Shown: positions 20,654 through 31,626 of the stretch, in pieces
Position numbering within the stretch: the stretch's first letter is position 1
Layout of the letters: every line of letters starts with the position of its first letter
Assembly (NCBI GenBank): GCA_014799465.1
Contig: JAAVHZ010000004.1
Location: 26,131 to 90,130 of the forward strand
Length of the DNA stretch: 64,000 nt
DNA from: Lachnospiraceae bacterium
GTDB lineage: Bacteria > Bacillota > Clostridia > Lachnospirales > Lachnospiraceae
Reading direction: 5' to 3'
Program-made: the position numbers and the translations under genes
Notes under the pieces: generated by a model
Told to the model about the DNA's origin: nothing
Database searches by the model: none
What the model saw: the letters and a program-made list of their open reading frames with translations, nothing else

Positions 20654-22420
20654 TTAAGGTAATGCGTACTTCTTCTTATAATTCTTATACATCTGGTCAA
20701 ATTCAGGATTATCTGCTTTTATGTGGTCAAGATATTCATGTGTATCGAACTCATCAGCTTTAACCTCTATTATACATACAGCAATATTGGAACAGTGGTC
20801 TGCGACTCTTTCATAATTTGCCATAATATCTGAAAATGCAAATCCAAGCCCTATAGTACACTTTCCGCCCTGAAGTCTCTTTATATGGCGTTTTTTAAGT
20901 TCAACCTGAAGGTTGTCTATAACCTCCTCAAGCGGCTCTACCGAGTCTGCCAACATTGTATCTTCGTCCTCAAATACCTTAAATGATAAATCCATAATCT
21001 CATTAATCGCCTTTGTGGCTATTCTCAGCTCTTCCCATGCTTTTTCCGAGAAATTCTCCTTTTTATCATACAATTCCTTTGCAGTTCCGGCAATATTTAC
21101 CGCATGGTCTGATATTCTTTCAAAATCGCTTATGCTATGAAGCAGTATTGATACAGTCTGGCTGTCATATTCAGATAATGTCTTTGCACTAAGTTTTACC
21201 ATATAAGTACCAAGCCTGTCCTCATAATGATCAATTATATTCTCCAGTTCCATTACCTTATCTGCCTTACTCTGGTCATAGTTATCTAAAAGTGATATTG
21301 CCTGTGTCATCGCTTCTTTTGTAAGATATGCCATCTTAACTGCGGCATTTTTACACTGCGCAACCGCAAATCCCGGCTTATCAAGGAAACGTACATCTAA
21401 TGCCATAGTCCTGTCTTCTCCCTGAATATCTGCTGCATCCACATCATCATCTTTTATTGTAAGACAGGCAAGCTTAACTATTGCATTTCCAAACGGAAGA
21501 AGTACTAATGTAGCTGACACATTAAATATACTGTGTATAACTGCTACTCCTGCAACACCAATGGCATTTTCCAGAAATGAAAAATCCACAAATGCATTTA
21601 TTGAATAGAATACTGCCATAAACAGTGCCGTTCCTATAATATTAAAGTACAGATGTACCAAAGCCGCACGTCTTGCATTCTTGTTTGCTCCGATTGATGA
21701 CAGCATTGCCGTTACACATGTTCCGATATTCTGTCCCATTATAATAGGAATTGCTGCACCATAGCTTACGGCTCCTGTCATACACATTGCCTGAAGTATA
21801 CCGACTGAAGCACTTGAACTCTGGATAATTGCGGTAAGTGCTGCACCCACCAGCATACCAAGTATAGGATTCTTAAACATAATAAAAAGATTAGTAAACT
21901 CCGGTACATCGGCAAGTGGTTTAACTGCATCGCTCATCATATTCATACCAAACATGAGTATAGCAAATCCAATTAATATATTTCCAACGTCCTTCTTAAA
22001 TTCACTCTTTGAAAACAATATAAATATCACACCTATAATAGCAAGCACCGGCGAAAAAGATGTAGGTTTCAACATTTGTACGAACAGATTGCCGCCCTCA
22101 ATACCTGTAAGACTTAAGAGCCATGAAGTAACAGTTGTTCCTACATTTGCACCCATTATAATTCCTACCGCCTGAGTAAGCTTCATTATTCCCGAATTAA
22201 CGAATCCGACTACCATAACAGTCGTAGCCGAAGATGACTGAATAACCGCTGTAACTCCTATTCCCAGCAGCACCCCCCGTATCGGACTGGATGTAAGCTT
22301 TTCCAATATCTTCTCCAAACGTGAACCTGCTGTCTTTGCCAGCCCGTCTCCCATGGCATTCATTCCATACAGAAATAGTGCAAGTCCTCCAATCATATTT
22401 AAAACACTTAATAAGTCCAT
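20654..22420 (-). CDS. Na/Pi cotransporter family protein with PhoU-like domain
   Basis: GGLALFLYGMNAMGDGLAKTAGSRLEKILEKLT; two QSSSA repeats (AVIQSSSATTVMVVGFV, AIIQSSSASVGIL). Confidence 0.93.
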   Translation of the reverse strand: MDLLSVLNMIGGLALFLYGMNAMGDGLAKTAGSRLEKILEKLTSSPIRGVLLGIGVTAVIQSSSATTVMVVGFVNSGIMKLTQAVGIIMGANVGTTVTSWLLSLTGIEGGNLFVQMLKPTSFSPVLAIIGVIFILFSKSEFKKDVGNILIGFAILMFGMNMMSDAVKPLADVPEFTNLFIMFKNPILGMLVGAALTAIIQSSSASVGILQAMCMTGAVSYGAAIPIIMGQNIGTCVTAMLSSIGANKNARRAALVHLYFNIIGTALFMAVFYSINAFVDFSFLENAIGVAGVAVIHSIFNVSATLVLLPFGNAIVKLACLTIKDDDVDAADIQGEDRTMALDVRFLDKPGFAVAQCKNAAVKMAYLTKEAMTQAISLLDNYDQSKADKVMELENIIDHYEDRLGTYMVKLSAKTLSEYDSQTVSILLHSISDFERISDHAVNIAGTAKELYDKKENFSEKAWEELRIATKAINEIMDLSFKVFEDEDTMLADSVEPLEEVIDNLQVELKKRHIKRLQGGKCTIGLGFAFSDIMANYERVADHCSNIAVCIIEVKADEFDTHEYLDHIKADNPEFDQMYKNYKKKYALP

Positions 22421-22757
22421 TTTTTCTCTCCTTAAAATTGTAGTAAATTGAGATGTATAAATCGTATTGTATCACAGGTGTGTAAAATCCAAAGATAATC
22501 TATGTAAAATCTATGTAAAATTTTGCCACATATCATTTCGGATTTGTATATTCTTCTATAATATTGTGTCCTTTAATTCCTTCATATAGTCTCCAATTCA
22601 TATACAATTTAAATATACTCTATTTTGTAATATAACACTTTATCCTATTATTTGCAATGGAGTTGTATAAATCATTAACTTTATTCTTGTAAATTTATAA
22701 TAATACATTTATACTAATGTTCGAAACATATTTAAAACAGGAAGGGGCAATACCAAT

Positions 22758-24092
22758 ATGTACAAATTACTTTCTGCCACTATATTTTTTTTAGTTGTAA
22801 TGGCTGTATCTTACATTTTTGTTTTTAAGAAATTGCACAAGTCAGATTCTTCAGAAAAAAAAGATGATACATTTTATCTTATTCTGATTATAATAACAGC
22901 ATGTATAGTAAAATTTGCCGGTTCACTGTTCTACTATGAGCGTGGTGACATGGGAGCATTTATAACATGGATAAACAATCTGCAGAAAAACGGATTTGCA
23001 GGTTTCTATACAAAATACGGTCTGTGCTATCCGCCTCTTCATATTTTTATGATATACATAATTGGCATTATATGTTCGCTGTTTAATATAGGAAATTTTA
23101 CAACCATACAGATTCTGCTTATTAAAAGTCCTGCACTTATCTGTGATATACTGACCGGACTTTTACTGTATAAAATAGGCAGAAAATATATTTCGTCAAA
23201 AGCCGGATTAACCGCCTGTACCATTTACCTTTTAAACCCTGCCGTATTTTTTAATTCCGGTATCTGGGGACAGATGGACTCCATATATACATTATGCATT
23301 GTCTTAATGTGCTATCTTGTATCTGAAAAAAAATTAAAACTTGCATATTTTGCATTTGCTGCTTCTATTCTGTTTAAATATCAGGGAGTAATATTTACTC
23401 CAATTATAATATTTGCGGTTATTGACCAAGTTATACTGGATAAATGCACAGCTAAAAAGTTTTTTACCCACCTCTTTACAGGGCTTGGTGCTATAGCAGC
23501 AATGGCAGTCTGCCACCTGCCTTTTATATTCGGAAACGGTATGGCGGCTTCTAATGCAAATACCATAACAAGTGCATACGGAGAAGCACTTACCGCATAC
23601 AGATACGCTTCCGTCAATGCCTACAATTTCTGGGCAATGTTAGGGCTGAACTGGCATACGCAGGAAGATACATTTCTCTCAATTACTTATAACACATGGG
23701 GAACAATAGCCATTGTATTGCTTGTAGCAGCCGCATTTATAATATCCATGCGTGCCGGAAAGTCTGCTGAAAAATATCCTTTAACAGCAGCATTTATTAT
23801 GAGTACAATGTTCCTGTTCTCGGTGCGTATGCATGAGCGTTATCTCTTTCCTGCAATACCGCTGCTGCTTGCTGCCTTTCTAATGAAACCCGGTATTGAG
23901 TTATTCATAGCTTACTGTGGATTTACTCTTATGAACCTGTATAACTGTGCCCATGTGTTGTTTTATTATAATCCGTACAACTATAATCCAAAGGCTCCTG
24001 CTATTGTTCTTACCTCTGCCGGAACTATTCTTTTCTGGCTGGTACTGGTTTTTGGAATTATAAGACAGTATTTCATTAAAATTAAAAAATAA
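22758..24092 (+). CDS. Membrane mannosyltransferase-like glycosyltransferase
   Basis: Polytopic; NPAVFFNSGIWGQMDSIYTL and FSVRMHERYLFPAIPLLL motifs. Confidence 0.8.
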   Translation: MYKLLSATIFFLVVMAVSYIFVFKKLHKSDSSEKKDDTFYLILIIITACIVKFAGSLFYYERGDMGAFITWINNLQKNGFAGFYTKYGLCYPPLHIFMIYIIGIICSLFNIGNFTTIQILLIKSPALICDILTGLLLYKIGRKYISSKAGLTACTIYLLNPAVFFNSGIWGQMDSIYTLCIVLMCYLVSEKKLKLAYFAFAASILFKYQGVIFTPIIIFAVIDQVILDKCTAKKFFTHLFTGLGAIAAMAVCHLPFIFGNGMAASNANTITSAYGEALTAYRYASVNAYNFWAMLGLNWHTQEDTFLSITYNTWGTIAIVLLVAAAFIISMRAGKSAEKYPLTAAFIMSTMFLFSVRMHERYLFPAIPLLLAAFLMKPGIELFIAYCGFTLMNLYNCAHVLFYYNPYNYNPKAPAIVLTSAGTILFWLVLVFGIIRQYFIKIKK

Positions 24093-24118
24093 TGCAGACA
24101 TATTCTGAATTACAAAAA

Positions 24119-24157
24119 ATCTCCATATACTATTAATATATAATAGCATATGGAGAT
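24119..24157 (+). terminator. Stem-loop after GT gene (ATCTCCATAT...ATATGGAGAT)
   Basis: 10-bp plus 6-bp (CTATTA/TAATAG) arms just downstream of the 24092 stop. Confidence 0.5.
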
Positions 24158-24159
24158 TA

Positions 24160-24219
24160 GTGTGAAAAATACTTCTAAGGCAACAAAAAACATTGCCTAA
24201 GAAGTATTAAATTTCACAC
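24160..24219. repeat. Long imperfect stem-loop GTGTGAAA-AATACTTCT-a-AGGCAA / TTGCCT-a-AGAAGTATT-TTTCACAC
   Basis: 24160-24167 pairs 24212-24219; 24168-24176 pairs 24200-24208; 24178-24183 pairs 24193-24198. Confidence 0.8.
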
Positions 24220-24281
24220 ATGAGAAAATTTATTTATTTTACCACATTCCGCGGTTGGAAAAATTTCACAGTAGTGTGAAA

Positions 24282-25448
24282 TTAATCCCTTAAATATAAA
24301 TCCCTTGTATATACCTTATCTTCCACATCTGCAAGGTCATCTGTAAATCTGTTTGCCACTATTACATCTGATACCTTCTTGAATTCATCCAAATCTTTGA
24401 TTACCCTTGAATTAAAGAAGGTGTCTTCTTTCATTGCAGGCTCGAAAAGCACTATTTCCACACCCTTAGCCTTAATCCTCTTCATTACACCCTGTATAGC
24501 AGACTGTCTGAAGTTGTCTGAGTCTGTCTTCATGGTAAGCCTGTATATGCCTACTACCTTAGGTTGCCTGCTTAATATCTGCTCAGCAATAAAATCCTTT
24601 CTTGTGGTGTTTGCAGCCACAATAGCCCCGATAATCTCATTCGGTACATTGTCATAATTTGCCAATAACTGTTTTGTATCTTTCGGCAGACAGTATCCGC
24701 CATATCCAAATGATGGGTTGTTGTAGAAGTTCCCAATTCTAGGGTCAAGACCGATTCCTTCTATAATCTGCTTTGTACTCAAGCCTTTAACTTCTGCATA
24801 GGTATCAAGCTCATTAAAGAATGATACTCTAAGTGCAAGATAGGTATTGGCAAAGAGTTTAATAGCCTCTGCTTCTGTAGAATCTGTAAATAGCATCGGT
24901 ATATCTTCCTTTATTGCCGCATCCGCCAGCAGGTTTGCAAATACTTTTGCACGGTCTGACTGCTCACCTACAATAATTCTTGACGGATGAAGATTATCAT
25001 AGAGTGCCTTTCCTTCACGAAGGAATTCCGGTGAGAATATAATATTTTCTGTATTATATTTTTCCTTTACCTGCTTTGTATATCCCACAGGTACTGTAGA
25101 CTTTATAATCATTACAGAATCCGGTGATATTCTGCATACCTTCTGAATAACATCTTCAACAGTACTTGTATCAAAGTAATTCTTCTTTGGGTCATAATTA
25201 GTCGGTGTAGATATAATTATATATTCTGCCCCTTTAAATGCTTCCTCCGGGTCTATGGTAGCCTTAAGGTTAAGCTCCTTTGTCTTTAAGTATTCCGATA
25301 TTTCCTTATCTACAATAGGAGATATCTTATTATTTATCATGTCAACTTTTTCCTGTACAACATCTAATGCCACTACTTCATTTTTCTGTGATAATAATAC
25401 TGCATTGGATAATCCAACGTACCCTGTTCCGGCTATTGCTATTTTCAT
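24282..25448 (-). CDS. UDP-glucose/GDP-mannose dehydrogenase family nucleotide-sugar dehydrogenase
   Basis: [79 protein letters not shown]. Confidence 0.95.
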   Translation of the reverse strand: MKIAIAGTGYVGLSNAVLLSQKNEVVALDVVQEKVDMINNKISPIVDKEISEYLKTKELNLKATIDPEEAFKGAEYIIISTPTNYDPKKNYFDTSTVEDVIQKVCRISPDSVMIIKSTVPVGYTKQVKEKYNTENIIFSPEFLREGKALYDNLHPSRIIVGEQSDRAKVFANLLADAAIKEDIPMLFTDSTEAEAIKLFANTYLALRVSFFNELDTYAEVKGLSTKQIIEGIGLDPRIGNFYNNPSFGYGGYCLPKDTKQLLANYDNVPNEIIGAIVAANTTRKDFIAEQILSRQPKVVGIYRLTMKTDSDNFRQSAIQGVMKRIKAKGVEIVLFEPAMKEDTFFNSRVIKDLDEFKKVSDVIVANRFTDDLADVEDKVYTRDLYLRD

Positions 25449-25570
25449 ATATCATACCTCGTTTTTTAATAGAATTGTAATAGTATATATAAATTATTCA
25501 CTGTTTTAAGGTAAATAATTCCTTATTAAGATTACATTTTTTTAATGGCAATGTCAATAGTTTGTTATTT

Positions 25571-25607
25571 AAAAAAACAAAGACTGCCACAAATGTGACA
25601 GTCTTTG
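25571..25607 (-). terminator. Rho-independent terminator of the Ig-like surface protein
   Basis: CAAAGACTG...CAGTCTTTG stem followed by T7 on the minus strand. Confidence 0.85.
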
Positions 25608-25619
25608 AAAATATTTTAG

Positions 25620-28600
25620 TTATTTAGTCGCAGCCTTAACTGTAACCTCCTGCGAAGCTCCATTGTAGTAAATTCTTACCGTAGAATCCTTATCTGTTGG
25701 ATTTACACTTATATAAGTTTCAGTAACAACAGAACCACTTCCTATTGTTATTCCCATTTCAGTACCATTTACTATAAATACTGAAGGGACATCTGCAACT
25801 GCTACTACTTCAGTGCCAGTAAATTGAGGCTCATCTCCATTCGTTATTGTAATCTTAATTCTCTGATTATCCTGTTCATATTCAGCAACAATCTTGTATG
25901 CTGATGGACGGACAAACTTCTGACTCTTGTATCCTGCTATAAGAGTTGTTCCATTAACATCAATAGCCTTATATTTCATTCCATCGTTCTGATCCTGAAC
26001 CTCATCAGCCACACTTACTGTTATATCTGTAGCATCCCGGAATTTACTGATTGCTCCACCATTTTTGCCAAGTGTAAGTACTACTTTTCTGGCATCTTTT
26101 GAATCAATCTCTGCTGATGTTACTTCATACACTGTTGTACCTGTTTTTACTGTAAATAGATCCTTGTTAATTACTCGAACCGGTACTGAGAATGTTGCTA
26201 CAATAACATCTACATTATCTGTTGATCTATCATCATCATATTCTGCATTTACAAGACCAAACTTAGTAGCCTTTGATTCAGAATACTGCAGTGTAACCGG
26301 ACTTGCATCAATCTGACCATCATCTGTTGATGCAGTTATAGTTGTTGTATAATCAGTAAGTGTCCAATCTGCACTTGGTGAAGGCAGTGGAATCTCAACA
26401 AGACCTTTATCATTCGTCATTGCCTTTGTTGTATCCTTTGCATTCAGACCTGTAATACTATATGTTACCTCTCTTGAACTTATTGGATTTCCATAATTGT
26501 CAGCTACCTTAATATATGCATAAGTACTTGTATTCTTATCAAGTGCAGTTCCTAATGGAGATTCAATAGAAATATTTAATCCTACTGTCTTCCATGATAC
26601 CGGAATTGTAATTGATGACTTAATAGTCGGCATACCTTCACCTACATTTGGATATTCTTTAGTTTCAATACCCTTCTTAATGGTAAATACTGCCTGTTTT
26701 GACTCATCAAATGCTTCATTTGTAATTTCACCTGTAAGTCTGGTTGTTCCAATTTTTTCTGAATAAAGCATTGCAACACCATTTTCATAGCCTTCTGTAA
26801 CCATTTCACCGATACTGTCTTTAGACATATTAACCGGAATATTTGTAATGCCTAATACTTCAGTACCAAGTATTCCGACTCTTCCAACTACTTCATATCC
26901 GAATATCCAATGGCTTCCTACACTTCTATCATCAATATCACCATTCTGAAGTTCTTCGTTTATGTTAGTCCAGCTATTCCATACCTTAGGTTCTGCCTCT
27001 TTTGAATCTGCTTCAACCTTATCAGTAAACTGTAATCCTGCATCTACCCAGTAGATGTTTGCAAGTTTTGTATCCTGTGAACCGATTATAATCTTAACAT
27101 TATATCTCTCACATGTTGCCTGAATATTTGTAATAAACTTACTGTAATCAGATGACTTAAGAATCAGTTTTGCCTGACCGTTTTCATCTGTTGTCAGTTT
27201 TGTTCCCTGAACAAGTGTTACACCTGTGTCACCTAATACTTTTCCTATATCAGTTGACTCAATCTTAGTTCCATTTTTAACTGTATTATATGTGAAGTCA
27301 ATTGTACTTCCACTTTCCTTCTTAGCATTTCCATTATCATCAAGTAACTGTGCTGTTACTGTTACATTCTGACCAAGAAGTGCATAGAATTCATCTGCTT
27401 CTAACTCTTCATTAGGAATAGGTGCCCAGTTTACGGATGTATACAATACACTTCCGTTTGTAGGGTTCAACTGATTATAAGTTAATCCGTCTACACTCAC
27501 TGTAGCCTTTAATCCAGTAATACCAGATACATATGAATTAACTATTACGTTATTACCATCTGTAGTAATATCACCTACACTCTTTACATAATTAATCTCT
27601 TCTGAACTTGCAAGAATTCCTATTGCCCCTTCATACTCATCATAATATTTTTTAGTTGTATTTTTCAGTATTTCATTAGTTGGCAATACATTTCTATTCT
27701 GATACTCTTTTACATAGTCGCCATATTCATCTTTTGAATAATCTCCACGGCTGTCAACAACATACTCATAGTCATTAACTGTCGGATACAGATAATATGC
27801 AACTACACCTTTATTCTCATCATTTACTGTAATGATTGCATCACCTGTATATGGGAATACAGGAACTTCATACTTATATGTATATTTCTCACTTAAGTAC
27901 TGACTGTCAGCCGGTATATATTGTCTTACATCATCCAATGTAATATCTACTGAATTACTATATGTAGTATCAACCTTTTCCCATGTAACGGTTCCCTCTA
28001 ACTCTTTATACACTCCCACTTTTCCTGAAGTACTTGCCCAGAGACCTGTAATATCTTTAATCGTATAACCATCATTTAAATCATCATTAACCTGACCTTC
28101 TGATACGATAGATACTACTACATCAATATCAACATCTCTCTGAATCGGCAGCTGATAACTTGCTGTTGTCTTTATGTCATTAGTATTGCTATCTTTATAC
28201 ATCTGATAAGATTCTATTAATGCTCCTGTTACAGCATTATATGTCTCAATATCAATCTTTGTATATTCAGATAACTTAACATTACTGAAGTTAAGTGTTG
28301 CATACTGAAGACCTGCCGGAACTCCTTCAATTACTGTTGTAGTGTTTTCATTGTCAATATCATTGTATACAGAATACTCTGCAGATGTAGAATTTATCTC
28401 TCTTAAATAGTAATCTGAAGAAATATCACCAGCTGTTGAAGGGATTACAAGATATGGAGCTGCTGAAATCGTTACAGCATGTTCATCTGTATCTCTTCTG
28501 CTTACCTGCTGGCTGTTTACATACTCATCCTTACGGAATCCGTTAATACAATGTGTTGTGAATATACCATCATCACCTGCTACTGCATTATCAGATGGAG

Positions 28601-30191
28601 TAATATCATTCTTTGGATCTAAATCTCTGTTATTCTCAACAACAGTACCTCTTAAGTCTATATAACCGAATGAGAGGGTAGTTGATGAATTTACACTTGA
28701 ACCCACAACAGTTGCCTTTAACAGATAGCTTTCACAATACTGATCTACTGCTGTATAACTGCTGTACTGTGGTAAAAGACCAAATACAAAAGTCACATAT
28801 CCGTCTGCATCTGTCTTTGCAACATCATCGCTTCTTATTGCGAACATACCATCGCCATTACCTAATCTCTGACATGTTGAATCTAATTTAACCTCTGTGT
28901 TACCAACCGGACTGCCGTCTTCATCTAATGCACGTACACGTACATGTGCATCTGTTCCTGTAAAGACTGCATTTTCATATCCGTCAATGTCATTTGTTAT
29001 TTCAATTTCAACCTTGCTTGCATTTTTATTGGTAGCAGCTTTTACATTAACTGTACACTCTGCACTAAATCCGCCCTCTGTTGTTGTTACTTTAACAGTA
29101 GTTGTTCCCACTGTAACACCTTTTACGTTACCATTCTGGTCAACCGTAGCAACAGCAGGGTTAGCAGAACTCCATGTAACCGCCTTGTTTACGGCATTGT
29201 CAGGTGTTACTGTTGCAGTAAGTGAAGATGTAGCGTTAACTGCAACGTCTAATGATGTCTTACTGAGAGTTACTCCTGTTACACTTATGCTGTCCTTTAC
29301 AGTTACGGTACATTCTGCACTGAATCCGCCGTCTACTGTTGTAACACTGATTTTTGCAGTTCCAGATGCAACACCTTTTACATTACCAGTATTATCTACT
29401 GTTGCAACGGAAGCATCAGATGAGCTCCATACAACTTGCTTATTTGTTGCATTATCAGGTGTTACTGTTGCCTTAAGCGGTGATGTAGCATTTACCGCAA
29501 GCACTAATTCTGACTGGCTGATTGTAACTCCTGTTACAGGAACAGAAACAGTAGTGTTATCAGTTACAACTACAGTACATTTTGCTGACTTACTTCCTGA
29601 TTTTGCAGTAATTACAGCTGTACCTGCTGCTTTAGCAGTAACTTTACCTTTGCTGTTTACAGTTGCAACACTTGTCTTGTTTGATGACCATTTTACTGTC
29701 TTAACTGTTGCATTTGATGGAGAAACAGTTGCCTTAAGTGTCTTAGATGCTCCCTTTTTCAAAGAAATCTTTGTTGCAGAAAGCTTAACACTCTTAACCG
29801 GTCTGTTCTGAACCTTTACATTTACATATGTAGATTTTTTCTTATTATCTTTTCCTTTAACTGTAACTGCTACTTTAGCAGTACCTGCCTTTTTAGCTGT
29901 AATCTTACCCTTTGAGCTGACAGTTGCTACTGAAGTTTTGTTAGATTTAAAAGTTACACTCTTTTTTGCTTTGCTTGGATTAACTGTTACTTTTATTGTA
30001 GCAGTATCCTTAACATACATTGTTGTTGTCTTCTTCGTCACATTCTTTGTGCCGATTTTCAAAGTTACTGATTTTACAGTCTTTGAACTTGATGCCGCAT
30101 ATGCTGTTGTAACATCAGATGTAAGTACTGTTGTCACAGTCAAAGCAAATACCATCATCAATGAAAGAAGACGCTTAATGCTTGCTTTCAT
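25620..30191 (-). CDS. Large secreted/surface protein with tandem Big_2 bacterial Ig-like domains
   Basis: Signal peptide; repeats of SVTLKI..., ATVSPSNATVKTVKWSSNKTSVATVNSKGKVTAKAAGTAVITAKSG, ATVTPDNATNKQVVWSSSDASVATVDNTGNVKGVASGTAKISVTT; later invasin-like modules. Confidence 0.88.
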   Translation of the reverse strand: MKASIKRLLSLMMVFALTVTTVLTSDVTTAYAASSSKTVKSVTLKIGTKNVTKKTTTMYVKDTATIKVTVNPSKAKKSVTFKSNKTSVATVSSKGKITAKKAGTAKVAVTVKGKDNKKKSTYVNVKVQNRPVKSVKLSATKISLKKGASKTLKATVSPSNATVKTVKWSSNKTSVATVNSKGKVTAKAAGTAVITAKSGSKSAKCTVVVTDNTTVSVPVTGVTISQSELVLAVNATSPLKATVTPDNATNKQVVWSSSDASVATVDNTGNVKGVASGTAKISVTTVDGGFSAECTVTVKDSISVTGVTLSKTSLDVAVNATSSLTATVTPDNAVNKAVTWSSANPAVATVDQNGNVKGVTVGTTTVKVTTTEGGFSAECTVNVKAATNKNASKVEIEITNDIDGYENAVFTGTDAHVRVRALDEDGSPVGNTEVKLDSTCQRLGNGDGMFAIRSDDVAKTDADGYVTFVFGLLPQYSSYTAVDQYCESYLLKATVVGSSVNSSTTLSFGYIDLRGTVVENNRDLDPKNDITPSDNAVAGDDGIFTTHCINGFRKDEYVNSQQVSRRDTDEHAVTISAAPYLVIPSTAGDISSDYYLREINSTSAEYSVYNDIDNENTTTVIEGVPAGLQYATLNFSNVKLSEYTKIDIETYNAVTGALIESYQMYKDSNTNDIKTTASYQLPIQRDVDIDVVVSIVSEGQVNDDLNDGYTIKDITGLWASTSGKVGVYKELEGTVTWEKVDTTYSNSVDITLDDVRQYIPADSQYLSEKYTYKYEVPVFPYTGDAIITVNDENKGVVAYYLYPTVNDYEYVVDSRGDYSKDEYGDYVKEYQNRNVLPTNEILKNTTKKYYDEYEGAIGILASSEEINYVKSVGDITTDGNNVIVNSYVSGITGLKATVSVDGLTYNQLNPTNGSVLYTSVNWAPIPNEELEADEFYALLGQNVTVTAQLLDDNGNAKKESGSTIDFTYNTVKNGTKIESTDIGKVLGDTGVTLVQGTKLTTDENGQAKLILKSSDYSKFITNIQATCERYNVKIIIGSQDTKLANIYWVDAGLQFTDKVEADSKEAEPKVWNSWTNINEELQNGDIDDRSVGSHWIFGYEVVGRVGILGTEVLGITNIPVNMSKDSIGEMVTEGYENGVAMLYSEKIGTTRLTGEITNEAFDESKQAVFTIKKGIETKEYPNVGEGMPTIKSSITIPVSWKTVGLNISIESPLGTALDKNTSTYAYIKVADNYGNPISSREVTYSITGLNAKDTTKAMTNDKGLVEIPLPSPSADWTLTDYTTTITASTDDGQIDASPVTLQYSESKATKFGLVNAEYDDDRSTDNVDVIVATFSVPVRVINKDLFTVKTGTTVYEVTSAEIDSKDARKVVLTLGKNGGAISKFRDATDITVSVADEVQDQNDGMKYKAIDVNGTTLIAGYKSQKFVRPSAYKIVAEYEQDNQRIKITITNGDEPQFTGTEVVAVADVPSVFIVNGTEMGITIGSGSVVTETYISVNPTDKDSTVRIYYNGASQEVTVKAATK

Positions 30192-30375
30192 ATTTCTCCT
30201 CCTTTTTGTAATAAAAAATAAATTATCGAAACAACTTAATTTTATACGCGAAGTAATACTGCGTCAAGATATTTTTTTGAGTTATTGTCATTTTGTAATT
30301 TTTTGTTATTTTTACACTTAGTTTGTTAATTTTATTGTTTATTATCACAATAGGTTTATCATTTTCCATATTATT

Positions 30376-31005
30376 TTACAGTTCTATAACTTTTTTAACC
30401 GGATATAATGTTGCAACAAAATTCATGTTAAAGTTTTCAATATTTTTCCAAGTTTTAGAATTAAAATTTTCTTTGTGGATTCCAAATGGAAGATGAAATT
30501 CCATTTCTGTTCCGTTTCTCAGTGCAACTGCATATATCCCCTCTACCTTGGGATTAGCCAAATCATACAAATTAGAATCAATTCCTGCATGCACTGCCGC
30601 TCCCTGAATGTAAAAGTCCATAATATTTACGCCGGTACTTTCATCCGCCGATATATTTTTTAAAGTAATGCTCACATCATATATTTTACCCGGAGCATAT
30701 GAATAAATATCCTCTCCATTATATTTATTCAAAAACTCTTTATAAGTCATTATATCCGCACTATTTACTTTCACGCTGTAACCTTCCATTGTAAAGTCCA
30801 TCAATATATCTTTTCCAAAATCCACTTCTTCTCCAATATCATAACTTTTAACCGGAGCATCTTTTATATTCCTATTGACATAGATACATCTTTTAGCATA
30901 AAGGAATACCATCAGTGCTGATAGTACAAGCAAAAGAAATGTTTTTATAATCCTTTTATACTTCATTTTTATTATTCCTCTCCTGAATATCCGTAACTTT
31001 ACCAT
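30376..31005 (-). CDS. Uncharacterised single-TM exported protein in ABC operon (DUF5028-like, tentative)
   Basis: N-terminal TM; overlaps the end of the ATPase ORF in the same orientation. Confidence 0.5.
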   Translation of the reverse strand: MVKLRIFRRGIIKMKYKRIIKTFLLLVLSALMVFLYAKRCIYVNRNIKDAPVKSYDIGEEVDFGKDILMDFTMEGYSVKVNSADIMTYKEFLNKYNGEDIYSYAPGKIYDVSITLKNISADESTGVNIMDFYIQGAAVHAGIDSNLYDLANPKVEGIYAVALRNGTEMEFHLPFGIHKENFNSKTWKNIENFNMNFVATLYPVKKVIEL

Positions 31006-31618
31006 TTTCCATTGTTAAAACCATATCAGAATACTCCCACAGCTTATTCTCATCATGGCATGATATAATAATAAGTGTTCCCCTGCTTTTCTCGGATTTT
31101 AAAATTTCATCAAGCAGCTCCACTCCCTCTTTATCAAGTGCATTAGTGGGTTCATCTAAAATCAGTATACGAGGCTTTTCCATAATTGCCGCAGCAATTC
31201 CTAATCTTTGTTTCATTCCAAGAGAATATTTTTTGTACTTACGCCTGTCATCCGGCTCTAATCCCACTCTAATCATAGCTTCTTTTATTTCACTGTCTCC
31301 AATACGATTATTCAAAGAGGCTAATAATCTTAAATTATCAATTCCGGTATATCTGTCCAGAAAAACAGGATTTTCAATTAATATTCCCATTTCATCAGGA
31401 AATGACCTTGTATCTCCTAATTTTTGTTCGTCAATACAGACATATCCTTCTGTCGGATAAATTAATCCGCTTATAATTTTCATTAACATTGTCTTTCCTG
31501 AACCATTGATTCCTTTGAGTCCATAAATCCTGCCATCCTTAAATGTTATATTAATATCTTCCAGCACCGTTTTCCTTTTTATTACTTTTCGTACATTTTC
31601 TACCTTTATCATTAACAT
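30956..31618 (-). CDS. ABC transporter ATP-binding protein
   Basis: GLKGINGSGKTMLMKIISGLIYPTEG, YSLGMKQRLGIAAAIMEKPRILILDEPTNALD. Confidence 0.95.
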   Translation of the reverse strand: MLMIKVENVRKVIKRKTVLEDINITFKDGRIYGLKGINGSGKTMLMKIISGLIYPTEGYVCIDEQKLGDTRSFPDEMGILIENPVFLDRYTGIDNLRLLASLNNRIGDSEIKEAMIRVGLEPDDRRKYKKYSLGMKQRLGIAAAIMEKPRILILDEPTNALDKEGVELLDEILKSEKSRGTLIIISCHDENKLWEYSDMVLTMENGKVTDIQERNNKNEV

Positions 31619-31626
31619 ACCTCCAT

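Noticed and set aside
28682-29811. Plus-strand ORFs (e.g. 28897-29811, 304 aa) opposite the Ig-like protein
   Set aside because: Low-complexity T/V/A/L translation generated by the complementary strand of Big_2 repeats; no independent start signals
28990-29820. Tandem DNA repeats considered as CRISPR-like
   Set aside because: They are coding repeats of Big_2 domains, about 250 bp period and diverged, with no spacer structure
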